64,000 bases of DNA from Lactobacillus sp. LL6 (GTDB lineage Bacteria; Bacillota; Bacilli; Lactobacillales; Lactobacillaceae). The position numbers and the translations under genes are program-made. Below the pieces are notes generated by a model that was not told the DNA's origin, ran no database searches, and was given only the letters and a program-made list of their open reading frames with translations. Each line of letters begins with the position of its first letter. The first letter of the stretch is position 1. Location: positions 1,302,001 to 1,366,000 of the forward strand of contig NZ_VLLR01000001.1 in the NCBI RefSeq assembly GCF_007570935.1. The letters run 5' to 3'. This document shows, one piece after another, positions 13,401-19,572 of this stretch.

Positions 13401-16400
13401 CTTGTAGCCTGGGATCTCTTCTGGTGTAAAGTGTTCAAGTGTGTCACTTTCTGGAGTCCAAGTGATTGATTCTTCACCAGTCAAAAGATCCTTAGTTCCA
13501 TCACCTTTGAAGGTCACAGTTTGAGGTGCTTTAGAGTAAGTCTGAGTAGAACCATTGCCCGGCTTGCCTTCTACATCTGAATCAGTAAAGATGTAGTGGA
13601 AATTACGTTCTACTGTTTCAGTCTTGTGGATCGGTTGAGTTTCGTGACCGTAGTAGATGTTGTATACACGACTTGTGCCAAGGTCTTCTGGAGAAATGTT
13701 CCAGCTCGCTACTCGGCTACCATTATCTGGGGTTTCAGCTGTCGCATTCAATCCACCAGTTGGAGCAGTGTAATGTTGGGCAGTTAGATCTGGAGAGTTT
13801 TTGATTAAAAATCCAGTAGTTCCATCTTTAGCAACCCATCCTTCACCAATATCACCGTTGTTGTTAAGGCGGTAGCTTGTACCATCAGAATTTACAGTAC
13901 CATAACCAATAAACTTACCGTTGTTATCAGTAATAGTACTACGAGTAAAGGTAGCAGTTTCAGTCACTGGATTAGAAACCTGAACATCACTCTTATCAAT
14001 TACACTTTGAGGTATACGTTGTCCAGTTACCTTGTCGTAGTAGTTAATAGTACGAGTAACTGATTTTTCTTCAGTAGTAGCCTTGTAAGTTGGAGTGGTT
14101 GGAGTAGGTGGAGTAACAGTCTTCTTGTGGAAGTGAACAACGAAGTGTTGGTCAGTATTGACATCATTGTCATAATCTGGGTAGTTTACACTAGTATAGT
14201 TGCCAGTATTACCACCAGTTACACCAGCACCAGTTGTTTTAACGTATTCGTAGCCTTTACCTAAAATATTAATAACTTGGTTTGCTGCACCGCTAAATGT
14301 GATTTGAGTATCAGCAGCACCTTCAGCAGTTTGTTTTACTGAACCTGGAATTTCTTGTTCATTATTATCATCATCAACAAAGATTACATCAGCCTTTTGC
14401 ATTTCAACTGGTGCTTTCTTATAAAGAAGAACAATATCTTGACTACCTGGAATATTATCATTAACCCCGATGGCCCCAGCAGTAGCATACGTAGGATTAG
14501 CACCATATTTCCCTTCAAAAGCCTTTCCAGCTGGCCAATTAGCTTTAGCTATTGCGCCTGGAACATTTTGAAAGACTGCTTGACGACCAGAATATCCGCC
14601 TGTAGAAATCGAAGAGTTTTCATTGTTTAATACATAGGCATTTATATTAGCGGTACCTTTCCCATCAATAATTTGATCAAGCCAGATAACGTCTCCTTGG
14701 AAGTTATTACTTATACCAACAATGTCACCAACACTTGTTGAAGAAACAGTACCTTGAAGAGGAGTATTGATAACATCGCTAACTTTTTTATCAATACCAT
14801 TTACAGTTTCAAGAACAGTATTTAAGGTATTCTTTACTCCTGCATCATTTAAATCATATTTATCACCATCAGTTGGATGATCGAATACATAGGTGTTTCC
14901 ATTCCAAGTTACCTTTTCTGGAGTAGCATCAGTAATATTATAAGTTTGACCACTAAGAGCATCTGTACTCTTTTTAGCCATAATCTTACCGGTTTCTTCA
15001 TCTACATACCATACTGTTTGTTTAACTTTATTATTTACAGATCCCGCTACATCTACCCAACTTGTTCTAAAAGAATAATTCATTCTTGTATCAACTTCAC
15101 CAGTTTGACGATCAAGCCAAACAAAGTTGCTTGCAGTATTCTTTACATCTCCAGAAATACCATAAACTTTCATATCATTACTTGTAATGACAGACTTAGT
15201 ATATTGGTAAGCGCCCACTTTAGTTGTATAACGATCAATAAAGAATACTTTTCCATCTAAAGTATCATTAAATGATTGTTCTGGACTAAAAGCAGCATGT
15301 AAAGGATTCGTTATATTACCTGTACCAGTTGCACCACCGGTAGAATTATCTCCAGAAATTTGAGCAACTAGTTTACCATTTAACCAGAAATAGAGAGTCT
15401 TACCGGGATCTGCAATATCTGTAGAATATGCAAAAACATTTCCATTAGTAGTATCTCTATCTGCTGAAAATAGAGTTTGAGTTTCAGGTATATAATTAAA
15501 AACACTTCTATTAAAAGTAGAACCTAAATTAAAGTTTGGTGTTACATCCTCAATATTTTGAGGCGTAGTTGAAGAAGACGTATCTTGTACCAAAGAAGCG
15601 CCTAACAATTGTTCAAGTTGTTTTGCACTATATTTAGAAGCGTCTACCTTATTATTACCATTATCTAAACTTGCAATAGTTGATCTAAGCAAGTTTATTT
15701 CATTTGTAGTTAAAAGTGCCTTAGCAGTCTTTCCATCTAAGCCTGTCTTAGTAAGGTCAACGTTTACTTCTGCATCTTTATCAGACTTTTGAGCAGCATT
15801 AACACTCTTATCTCCACTAATTGCACTACTAGTTAGAGCAGCCTTAGAATTTAACTCCTCACTAGCAGTTGCTGCTTGAGAAGCAAGAGTACTACTACTT
15901 TCTGTTGCTTTTTCAGCAGCATTTGTTGCTGTTTGAGCTTGCTTTTCAGCACTTTGTGCAACTTTTTCTGCTTTTTGTTTTTGAATCTTAAGTGCAGCTT
16001 CAGCATCTGCTTTTGCTTCGTCATTTTTATCAGAAGACTTAGCTGCAGATGCAGCACTAGATTGTGTATTTTTTTGCACCGCAGCACTAGACTGTGCATT
16101 TTTTTGCACCTTAGTTTCTGCTTTAATATCAGTATTAACATTTGCAGCAGAACTATCTTCACTACTTTGAGCTTGTGATGACTCACTTGTAGTTTGCTTT
16201 GTATTTTCAGTACTTTGCTCAGTTGAAGCTTGGCTTTGAGCGCTAGAATTCTGACTAGATTGTGCTTCAGAACTGCTACTACTTGCAGCACTTTGATTGC
16301 CCTCAACTTCAATAACTGCTTTTTTAGCAGTTGAAGTATCAACTGAATCTACAGATTGGCTATGACTTTCATCTGTTATATCTTTATCATTGCCACTATT

Positions 16401-16559
16401 ATTATCACTGGCATGGGCAATTTGTGAGTTTGACCCTAGCCATAGTGTAGTACCTAACAAAACTGAAGCAGCCCCAACGGTCAATTTGCGAATTCCAAAA
16501 TGAGATTGCCGTTCAGCGACTTCTTCAAGTTTCTTAGTACGATTGTTCTTTGAAACCAT
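1434..16559 (-). CDS. Giant YSIRK/LPQTG mucus-binding repeat adhesin (5041 aa)
   Basis: Cell-wall-anchored adhesin expected to bind mucin glycans. The N-terminus carries a YSIRK-type signal (HFGIRKLTVGAASVLLG, cleavage near AHA-SD, about residue 50). A Ser/Ala/Gln-rich coiled-coil-prone stretch (to about 250) and a non-repeated region of about 500 residues follow. Then come about 34 repeated units by eye: about 14 MucBP/B1-like (GSIKYIDDTTG...) and about 20 Mub_B2-like (KTVTRTINYxD...LDKVTGK), joined by Pro-rich linkers (PDKPGKPGEPVDPNNPDGP). Four PVDP-type spacers precede a Pro/Lys-rich wall region, APHG/GPHG repeats, LPQTGE, a hydrophobic segment and KKRRKKD. The start is set at MVSK (16559): GGAGG at 16568-16572 lies 8 bp upstream, so the ATG 15 bp earlier would put the ribosome binding site inside the gene. 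The frame is intact over 15.1 kb. The repeat part is visibly richer in GC than its neighbours. Confidence 0.95.
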   Translation of the reverse strand: MVSKNNRTKKLEEVAERQSHFGIRKLTVGAASVLLGTTLWLGSNSQIAHASDNNSGNDKDITDESHSQSVDSVDTSTAKKAVIEVEGNQSAASSSSSEAQSSQNSSAQSQASTEQSTENTKQTTSESSQAQSSEDSSAANVNTDIKAETKVQKNAQSSAAVQKNTQSSAASAAKSSDKNDEAKADAEAALKIQKQKAEKVAQSAEKQAQTATNAAEKATESSSTLASQAATASEELNSKAALTSSAISGDKSVNAAQKSDKDAEVNVDLTKTGLDGKTAKALLTTNEINLLRSTIASLDNGNNKVDASKYSAKQLEQLLGASLVQDTSSSTTPQNIEDVTPNFNLGSTFNRSVFNYIPETQTLFSADRDTTNGNVFAYSTDIADPGKTLYFWLNGKLVAQISGDNSTGGATGTGNITNPLHAAFSPEQSFNDTLDGKVFFIDRYTTKVGAYQYTKSVITSNDMKVYGISGDVKNTASNFVWLDRQTGEVDTRMNYSFRTSWVDVAGSVNNKVKQTVWYVDEETGKIMAKKSTDALSGQTYNITDATPEKVTWNGNTYVFDHPTDGDKYDLNDAGVKNTLNTVLETVNGIDKKVSDVINTPLQGTVSSTSVGDIVGISNNFQGDVIWLDQIIDGKGTANINAYVLNNENSSISTGGYSGRQAVFQNVPGAIAKANWPAGKAFEGKYGANPTYATAGAIGVNDNIPGSQDIVLLYKKAPVEMQKADVIFVDDDNNEQEIPGSVKQTAEGAADTQITFSGAANQVINILGKGYEYVKTTGAGVTGGNTGNYTSVNYPDYDNDVNTDQHFVVHFHKKTVTPPTPTTPTYKATTEEKSVTRTINYYDKVTGQRIPQSVIDKSDVQVSNPVTETATFTRSTITDNNGKFIGYGTVNSDGTSYRLNNNGDIGEGWVAKDGTTGFLIKNSPDLTAQHYTAPTGGLNATAETPDNGSRVASWNISPEDLGTSRVYNIYYGHETQPIHKTETVERNFHYIFTDSDVEGKPGNGSTQTYSKAPQTVTFKGDGTKDLLTGEESITWTPESDTLEHFTPEEIPGYKLKYVYNDGKSSPVSDGAVEIKVDPTSKDHSATFIYDPDQNLQKAKVTIVDITDKDNPQPAKTLTYFTNYNGESDKSIIFTVKGAPSEDADGSKQALQSYLNSGYEFVKAVEGTPIQDLKNVSDITGTDIGGASSIDYGKFNTDTSDVQNFTIYLAHKFDTNTEKGTTTSTVHYIVEGNKPDKPAAPKDDVQTVNWTKTDKTDLVTGTVTRGDWTTETPNYKDVPTPELAGYTESTKNVPGEKTEYGKNPYTVVTYSPVDTPVTPQKATVEVIDKTNNKVLGSFENPHGTSGAKISFDGLTPTVQAYLNNGYKYVNAEDTTNGTKEITYNPADGSGFPEFDDIDNNTQSFKIYLDHNEKTEKVPSTAKVHYIMSDGTKAPDDSPTQTITFTNVFDAVTGEVKSSTPDKDSFTDVKSPDVKGYTPNQTNVSFAKPVAGQNQVINVIYTPQAPDIQHASLKIVDKTANKTLIDGLTADGNSGTQISFPSEKSLVDTFINAGYKFDSAVNDADNSSIGDSQDSIKFPEFDNDASKSQDFTIYLVHDTAPVDPEHPGAGYAKSDLDKTVTRTINYLDEQGNKIADSKTETVEFKGSGIVDKVTNKFVKSATDLTPLEDQSKGITWTKTVDGKTSDGNSYEFASTQERPNIEFNSNDYIFNHVDKKEYDGGSGSVKKYEVSVPDNANDLTVNVIYSLKPADTTYHYAATPEEKTVTRTINYYDKQTGEKIPADLIKDNPTTQTAKITRQVVLDNNNKIVGHGTISEDGKTFTPSDDWTTDDKSWAEVKSPDLSSHGYTAPDKEKVAHETVDGNTKDQTINVYYDHTYVPVTPDDPKKPTDPVNPDDPQGPKYPEGLTKEDLEKTVTRNIHYVGVNDDGTTTAVNGAPDGKSDYTQSVTFTKHAIVDKVTGKIVGYDTDNDGKADTQDATRAWMPNSASFDQVDSQTPASVQDKDGKKFDSVDIPTVSSTSVLPDSKFQDITVTYRHTPQTPVTTYKATDETKDVTRTITYKDSVTGQDIPSSLAEPQTQKVTLHRDRITDNNGNFVGYGKVSADGKTYTVDSKNPEGWNTGDWAEVKSPDLSSHGYTAPDKEKVDHVTVTGDTQDANVVVYYGHQTIPVKPDDPKKPTDPVNPSDPDGPKYPDGVDETSLNKTVTRTINYVDDEGNKVNGAPDGTSQEVEHVNFTRTAIVDKVTGDLLGYDTNGDGKADTQDGDRAWNPVSGSFKEVASKDPKEVGYDTVDKTSVAGQTVAPSDKDMTVTVVYSKTPAPTPAEDTTGSIKYIDDTTGQTLKSDSFKGKVGEKISYTSQDKITDYENMGYKLVSNNFTDGKEVYNEDASKNNFEVHLVHDTVPVNPDNPGEPDKPINPNDPRDPKDQPKYPSGSSEDDLQKTITRTVHYEGADQYTPNDVKQPVNFTAKGVLDKVTGKWTTPLTWSSDQTVAAVTTPQIPGYHVKSVDKDSTDGKNVNASTIKHGDNDYTVTVVYEKDPTPTAETTTGKVVYHDDTTNKDLRSDDLSGEVGTNITYTSQDKINNFVNQGYVFVSSDYTDGTEIFDKDASKNNFIIHLKHGTTPVDPNNPGEPDKPINPNDPRDPKDQPKYPNGTSEDDLQKTITRTIHYQGAGEYTPEDVKQPVNFTAKGVLDKVTGKWTTPLTWSEDQEFSSKNSPKIPGYHVVSVDKDSTDNTNVDSAKTSHDGSDYTVNVTYAPDEKAEQGSLIVKFHDDTDGVDIQGVGTNTGDVETGTKVTYNSDTDLHSLEERGYEYVSTDGTIPAEITKGNTVVTIHVKHTTRPVTPDKPVDPDHPVDPNHPDNPSNKNPQPGLAKTDLEKTLTRNIKYIFTDGTKPDAHGLADQTQTVNFHGEGTIDLVTGNLVTIDKDGNITGKGSIVWTSDNDKMAEVAAHKVDGYYISGTINANDDGSVNGLTVNPTDTVQDATIIYTPNAKPAPTDQLAHLTIIDRNDAANPITMNTYNNSGKENTAISFNGSQDYVQDLIKRGYILDGFKAGNGAETKLNSFNDVTFGNFDNDPNTDQAFTLYLVHGTTTVTPDKPGHPGDPVDPTNPSGPKYPSGTDEHSVKRVGTQTVHYVGAGDKTPEDAVQTTTFTRTITFDNVTGKIVEDSGWNENSHKFDEETTPVVQNYHADKATAGGVTVTPDDLNKTVVVTYTPNGHIVPVDPEGNHIPGTDTPTFPTDPKDPTKVDTGIVPNVPDNWTPTSHKPGDNINPDPKDPGKDVPVPFNPVTPAPDQGSINVIVHDVTDNVDLPDYGKTSGSQDVGTKFDYNKQTTVSDLENKGYKVINPEVTIPGEITKGNTNVTIYVEHNIVPVNPDNPGKPGEPINPNDPDGPKWPSDTDKDSLTKTGTQTVHYTGAGEDTPKDSVTTVTFTHSMTIDKVTGKTTDNGWTPSTQTYQNIGTPTIPGYTADQVSAGGETVKATDGKIDREYTVHYTKNAVVENTKGSVTYIDDTDNGRTMETANFGGQVGDKIDYTTSDRVSYYEGLGYKLVGNNPFKDGEQTYVKDPNGNTFQLHFVHDTTPVNPDNPGAGYTKDDLDKTITRTVTYVYTDGTVAPQPQVQKVHFTGSGTYDKVTHQLVTVDKDGKITPGGQITWTPENSSFEEVPGFNLNGYYISSVKENGTNANVNMDNASVSGEDVTHNSTDSHIIITLTKKPETPVAANGSITYIDDTTGNVLEGGNFSGVVGQNISYTTKDRITHYESMGYKLVSNNFDDGKEVFTNGENKFEVHLAHLTTPVTPDKPGKPGEPVDPNNPDGPKYPDNYQPQNLTKTVTRDVTYVYTDGSQAQSPVHQEVKFNGNGVVDLVTGRLVIVDKDGNVTGNGDITWTPEDSSFEEVPGIDTTKYNIVGVKETNTNANVDNTGKIASETVTPKNNNSSIVITMDKKAPVENAQKASLTIIDRNDPANPITMGSYSDSGMPNSAIAFDGSKSFVDQLLKKGYVIDGYKAGNGAESKVDFDTVEFGKFDNDDNTDQTFTLYLKHTTTPVTPDKPGKPGEPVDPNNPDGPKYPQGTSKDDLTKSATQTVIYHYSDGSKADETKTVTVPDAFTRTIVFDNVTGQFVNTGSWTGSHSFNGVNTPVVNGYHADKKTAGEGTATVDNPTITDVVTYTPNGKIVPVDPEGNHIPGTDTPTFPTDPKDPTKVDTGIVPNVPDNWTPKDPNNKPGSNITPDPKDPGKDVPVPFNPVTPTPDKGSITVIVHDNTTGKDIPDYGKTSGSVDAGTKFTYDKTTTITDLENKGYKVVNPEVTIPGEVAKGNTNVTIYVEHDTVPVNPTNPGKPGEPINPNDPYGPKWPSESGNVSKDVTRTITFVDNNGKEVHAPVEQTVHFTAQGVMDKVTGKWTTPLTWSSDQTVNGQNVPFVENYHVTSISKDGEGTSSIKSVTLNHDSDSYKVVVSYEPNGHIVPVDPNGNKIPNVDNPTYPTDPNNPAKVTPNEPVPSIPGYTPEVPTVTPDNPGEDTPVIYTPIPADKGQVIVKVHDNTTGKDVPDYGYNSGEQEVGQKVDYNKNEVITNLTNKGYKVINPDVTIPSDITKGSQVVTIYVEHDIVPVNPTNPGKPGEPINPNDPNGPKWPSDTDKDSLTKTGTQTVHYTGAGDNTPKDSVTTVTFEHHLVIDKVTGKVVKDEGWTPNSQTYNKINTPVIEGYTADKSVVGGDTVTSSDNNINREYTVTYTAKTTPVTPVTPTPEPSVTTVVGKQTITFVDGDNNNTPLRDSDVQTHTFTITDGVPSENSYTFGTVNVPVIKGYVAEIKTAGGKTVTPNDPNAEVVVVYHKIGKIVPVDPDHNPIPGAETPQYKNDPEDPTKVVPDENVPIIDGYTPSQNTVTPTDPTEDTEVVYTKKTTPVEPDEPDTPDEPDKPTRPKKHRDSNKPKPSTPKKTNNYNYNNAPHAQNGYWNNNVAPHGQTVNGWSNNIGPHGEHVDANGNIVAPNGEIIGYVDKNGNPHYTKQLPQTGEKQTDTAAALLGGAAAGLSLIGLAGVKKRRKKD
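3835..6920. repeat. Dispersed near-identical PVDPEGNHIPGTDTP module in the adhesin
   Basis: Bases about 3835-4050 and 6709-6918 encode almost the same spacer module (HIVPVDPEGNHIPGTDTPTF, then KDPGKDVPVPFNPVTP) with a 6-bp length difference. Two further diverged copies lie nearer the 3' end of the gene. A second pair, about 4360-4444 and 5107-5191, is nearly identical over 85 bp (offset 747). Confidence 0.7.
8401..9360. repeat. Two near-identical 300-bp repeat units inside the adhesin
   Basis: Bases 8401-8700 and 9061-9360 align without gaps at an offset of exactly 660 bp and differ at scattered positions. Each encodes a Mub_B2 unit (LQKTITRT.HY, GVLDKVTGKWTTPLTW) with its Pro-rich linker. 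This suggests recent duplication or gene conversion. Confidence 0.8.
16051..16110. repeat. Tandem 30-bp repeat in the Ser/Ala-rich stalk
   Basis: Two adjacent 30-bp units (16051-16080 and 16081-16110) are identical at 28 of 30 positions and encode a ten-residue motif of the AQSSAAVQKN type twice. They lie in the low-complexity region just after the signal peptide, where copy number can change by slippage. Confidence 0.8.
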
Positions 16560-16574
16560 TATTTCAGCCTCCAA

Positions 16575-16831
16575 AATCTATTTCCTCATGACGACTATTA
16601 TTTTGCCGTGACACACTCAATAATACCACTCTCGCCCCTTTTTGAACTATTAGTTTTGTATAGTTATTATTTATGTAAAATTTTGATAAAACCTGTAAAA
16701 AGTGTATCATTTCTGTGTCTTAACAAAATCACTTAGATAATAATTATCTTTTATGATTTATCAGTATAATTCTATCATGTTCGTATATAAAACACCATTT
16801 AAATAACCAGCATTTTATAAATTTTTAAATA
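16575..16831. other. Upstream region of the giant adhesin gene
   Basis: AT-rich, about 250 bp, with no gene seen. It must hold the adhesin promoter on the minus strand. A weak -10 TATTAT lies near 16624, but I cannot assign a convincing -35 box. Confidence 0.4.
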
Positions 16832-16863
16832 ATAAAAAAGCTAAGCGACACAACGCTTAGCTT
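16832..16863 (-). terminator. Terminator of tRNA-Arg
   Basis: Perfect 10-bp stem AAGCTAAGCG / CGCTTAGCTT (16838-16847 and 16854-16863) followed by a T run on the minus strand, directly after the tRNA. Confidence 0.85.
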
Positions 16864-16874
16864 TCCTTAATTTA

Positions 16875-16948
16875 TGATCCCGGTGAGATTCGAACTCACG
16901 ACACACGGTTTAGGAAACCGATGCTCTATCCAGCTGAGCTACGAGACC
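16875..16948 (-). tRNA. tRNA-Arg (anticodon CCT)
   Basis: 74-nt cloverleaf on the minus strand. The acceptor stem is GGTCTCG / CGGGATC, the D-arm GCTC...GAGC, the anticodon loop TTCCTAA with CCT, and the T-arm GTGAG TTCGAAT CTCAC. The CCA end is not encoded. It reads AGG codons. Confidence 0.95.
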
Positions 16949-17005
16949 AATATAAATTAACTTTACCAAAAAACTTTGATAAAAGCTAATTCTTTTTTAT
17001 ATTTT

Positions 17006-18334
17006 TTAATATTGGGTATTAAAGAATGTCCTTGGATTATTAGTATCAGCGATTTTATCAGCTGCAAAGACAAATGGCATCCAAATCAAAACCGCAATTA
17101 TAATATTAAGCGTACTCAATACAATTGCTCGCCAGTCATAATTACAAGCTAGGAAAGGTCCAATGATTGGAGGAACAATTGAGGGAACTGCTACTTGAAC
17201 TGGATTAACAAGTCCCATCAAAGTAACCCAATATGAAAATGCAACATTAATTATAGGAGCCACTACAAATGGAATAACATAAATTGGATTAAGTACTACT
17301 GGAAGACCAAAAATAATCGGTTCATTAATATTAAAAATTCCAGGAGCAAGTGCTACTTTCGCAATCGTTCGATAATCTCTTCTTTTTGAAAAGAATAAAA
17401 TTGCAATTATCAAGGCCAAAGTTCCACCCGTTCCGCCAAACCAAGCAAAAGCATCAAATGACCCTCTTACCCAAAGAAATTGCGGTATCTTTCCATTTCT
17501 GGCTGCAGTAATATTTATATTTTGAGCAGTTACCCAAATTGAATCCAAAATTGGTGCTAAAACTCCCAATCCATTTAACCCAAAAAAGCTAAAGATTTGT
17601 ACTAATAAAGTAACTAAAAGTACCATTCCAAATCCTTGACCCATTTTTACTAATGGTTCTTGGACAGAATGAAGCAACCAATTACCAAAATAGCTTCCGG
17701 TGGCAACTTGGAAAATATAATTAACTGCCCCAACCGTAAAAATTGAAATTATTCCTGGTATCAGCGAATCAAAAGCAGCCTGTTCAGCATGAGGCATATT
17801 AGTTGATATTTTTAAAGTTATACGCGCTTTATAACAAACTACGTATATCAGCATCCCCAAACTACCAAACAAGATAGCTGTAAAAATCCCCATCGTTGAA
17901 AATTGCGTAATATCAAAAGCATTATGAACAACTAAATTATCACCATTTAGTTTTAACTTCATAAAACTGGCAACACTCATTGTAAAAGAAGCCAAAGAAA
18001 CAATTGAACCAGCTAATCTATTAGCTTCAAAAGTTTTAGCTAACTGATAACCTAATGCAATTGCCAAAAAAAGGGCATAAAGCGAGAAAGTTCCACGCCA
18101 TACAACATTACTAATTGAAACCACTGGCTGCATTACAAACGCAAAAGTATCCCACCCCAAATGATCTCGAGAGGCTTCTACTAAACTCTTAATCAAAACT
18201 GCAATTGAACCAGCAATTGTAATTGGCATAATTGAAATGAAAGCATTTCTTAGGGCAACTAACCACCTAACTTGTCCTAATTTATTCGCCAAAGGTAAAA
18301 TATAATCTTCAAGCCATGCTACTAATCGACTCAT
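17006..18334 (-). CDS. PTS EIIC permease, lactose/cellobiose family
   Basis: 442-residue polytopic membrane protein of the CelB-like EIIC family: membrane translocation subunit of a beta-glucoside/cellobiose-type phosphotransferase system. Visible family traits are the N-terminal LRNAFISIMPITIAGS, the central SFFGLNGLGVLAPILDS, the substrate-loop FNINEPIIFGLPVVLNPI, and a C-terminal IIGPFLACNYDWRAIVLS. Full length for the family. Its ATG overlaps the helicase stop codon (ATGA), so translation is coupled. No EIIA or EIIB is encoded nearby, so the phosphoryl-transfer partners must come from elsewhere. The sugar is not predictable. Confidence 0.9.
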   Translation of the reverse strand: MSRLVAWLEDYILPLANKLGQVRWLVALRNAFISIMPITIAGSIAVLIKSLVEASRDHLGWDTFAFVMQPVVSISNVVWRGTFSLYALFLAIALGYQLAKTFEANRLAGSIVSLASFTMSVASFMKLKLNGDNLVVHNAFDITQFSTMGIFTAILFGSLGMLIYVVCYKARITLKISTNMPHAEQAAFDSLIPGIISIFTVGAVNYIFQVATGSYFGNWLLHSVQEPLVKMGQGFGMVLLVTLLVQIFSFFGLNGLGVLAPILDSIWVTAQNINITAARNGKIPQFLWVRGSFDAFAWFGGTGGTLALIIAILFFSKRRDYRTIAKVALAPGIFNINEPIIFGLPVVLNPIYVIPFVVAPIINVAFSYWVTLMGLVNPVQVAVPSIVPPIIGPFLACNYDWRAIVLSTLNIIIAVLIWMPFVFAADKIADTNNPRTFFNTQY

Positions 18335-19572
18335 TTCTTTCCTTTCAAGTAATGAGGATGGTATCCCTTATTTTTATTTTTTCGTTTTTTATGTTTTTTC
18401 TTTTTAACTACCTGTGTTTGAGTTTCTTTATTTTGTTTATTATGCTTTTTTTCACTCTTTTTCTTTGGCAACTTTTCAGTTAAATGATATCCAGCAAAAT
18501 AAACACGCTTAACTTCGATTTCCTCTTCATTAACTAGAAGCTTCTTTAAATCACGAAAATCATGGTCATTTCCTAAAGTTACCATGTATCCTTCAGCATT
18601 CATTCTTCCAGTACGACCTGCGCGATGAAGATAAGTATTAACTTCACTTGGAATATCAAAATTAATCACATAGCTAACTCCAGGGATGTCAAGACCACGC
18701 GCAGCTAAATCAGTTGCTAAAAGAAGTTTTGTCTTTCCGCTAGCTAAATCACGCAAAGCTTGGGCGCGACGTTCTTTACTCCACTCATTTGACAGAATTT
18801 CAAATTTAGTTTTAGTATGTCCAAAAATCCCAGCAAATCTCATCATTGTTTTATTAGAATCAAAGAAAAGAATCCCCTTGAAGTGGTCAAGTTTAGTCAT
18901 TCTTTGCAAGAATTCAATCTTATGAGAATTGTCCACCATCAAAAAATAATCTTTTCTAGTTGATTTTTGTTGATTACGAACATCAATTAGTAAGAAATTA
19001 CGTACAAATAATTCTTCGGCATCTCTAGTAATTTCAGAATCAGTTGCACCAAAAAGTAAAATTTGACTATTAGGACGCAAATTTTGCCCTAAAGAAGTCA
19101 AAAGTTCCATCTTAGTAAATTCCAAAATATCATCAGCTTCATCAATAATTAAAGTTTTGATTTGATTAATTTTGATTCTGCCACTTGAAAAGAAATCAAA
19201 AAATCTTCCTGGAGTTGCCACAATAACTTCAGGGTGCTTCTTTTTTAAGTTTTCTTCTTGACGCTTACGATTACCACTTCCTACTAAAGTAGCTCCCTTT
19301 AATCCTAATACATGTAAATAAGGATTAATTGCATGACGAATCTGCACAGCTAATTCTGTAGTTGGTGCAAAAATCACTAAGCTATTTGCTTCACCTGCTA
19401 TTACATTTTCTAAACTTGGAAGTGCATAAGCAAGAGTTTTACCAGTTCCAGTTTTAGCCAGAGCTACAATGCTTGCGCCATTTTTTATTGCATCATATGT
19501 TTCTTTTTGAATAATTGTTGGTTTAGTTTTATGTTCTTTTTCTAGAACTTGTTTGATTTTTTCGTTATACAT
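18331..19572 (-). CDS. DEAD-box RNA helicase (CshB-like)
   Basis: 413-residue ATP-dependent RNA helicase. Motifs in order: Q-motif PTIIQKE (about 18-24), Walker A AKTGTGKT (39-46), PTTELAVQ (70-77), TPGR (120-123), DEAD (144-147), GAT in place of the usual SAT, the motif IV region ILFFDSNK, ATDLAARGLDIPG, and HRAGRTGR. The last 50 residues are almost all Lys/basic, a likely RNA-binding tail. Probable roles are RNA unfolding, ribosome assembly and cold adaptation. The stop of the upstream GH25-like gene and this ATG share one base (TAATG), and the stop overlaps the EIIC start. One coupled operon, although the three products have no obvious common task. Confidence 0.9.
   Translation of the reverse strand: MYNEKIKQVLEKEHKTKPTIIQKETYDAIKNGASIVALAKTGTGKTLAYALPSLENVIAGEANSLVIFAPTTELAVQIRHAINPYLHVLGLKGATLVGSGNRKRQEENLKKKHPEVIVATPGRFFDFFSSGRIKINQIKTLIIDEADDILEFTKMELLTSLGQNLRPNSQILLFGATDSEITRDAEELFVRNFLLIDVRNQQKSTRKDYFLMVDNSHKIEFLQRMTKLDHFKGILFFDSNKTMMRFAGIFGHTKTKFEILSNEWSKERRAQALRDLASGKTKLLLATDLAARGLDIPGVSYVINFDIPSEVNTYLHRAGRTGRMNAEGYMVTLGNDHDFRDLKKLLVNEEEIEVKRVYFAGYHLTEKLPKKKSEKKHNKQNKETQTQVVKKKKHKKRKNKNKGYHPHYLKGKK

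Noticed and set aside
15851-16342. A 163-codon minus-strand frame rich in Leu, Lys and Gln
   Set aside because: It is another frame of the Ser/Ala-rich stalk of the adhesin; low complexity explains it.
1434-16559. CRISPR array, because of regularly spaced repeats
   Set aside because: The repeats are hundreds of bases long, diverged and translated in one frame; spacing is set by protein domains.
16560-16574. Earlier ATG (MEAEI) as start of the adhesin
   Set aside because: It would place the GGAGG ribosome binding site inside the coding region; MVSK is also the start of the related gene at 1218.
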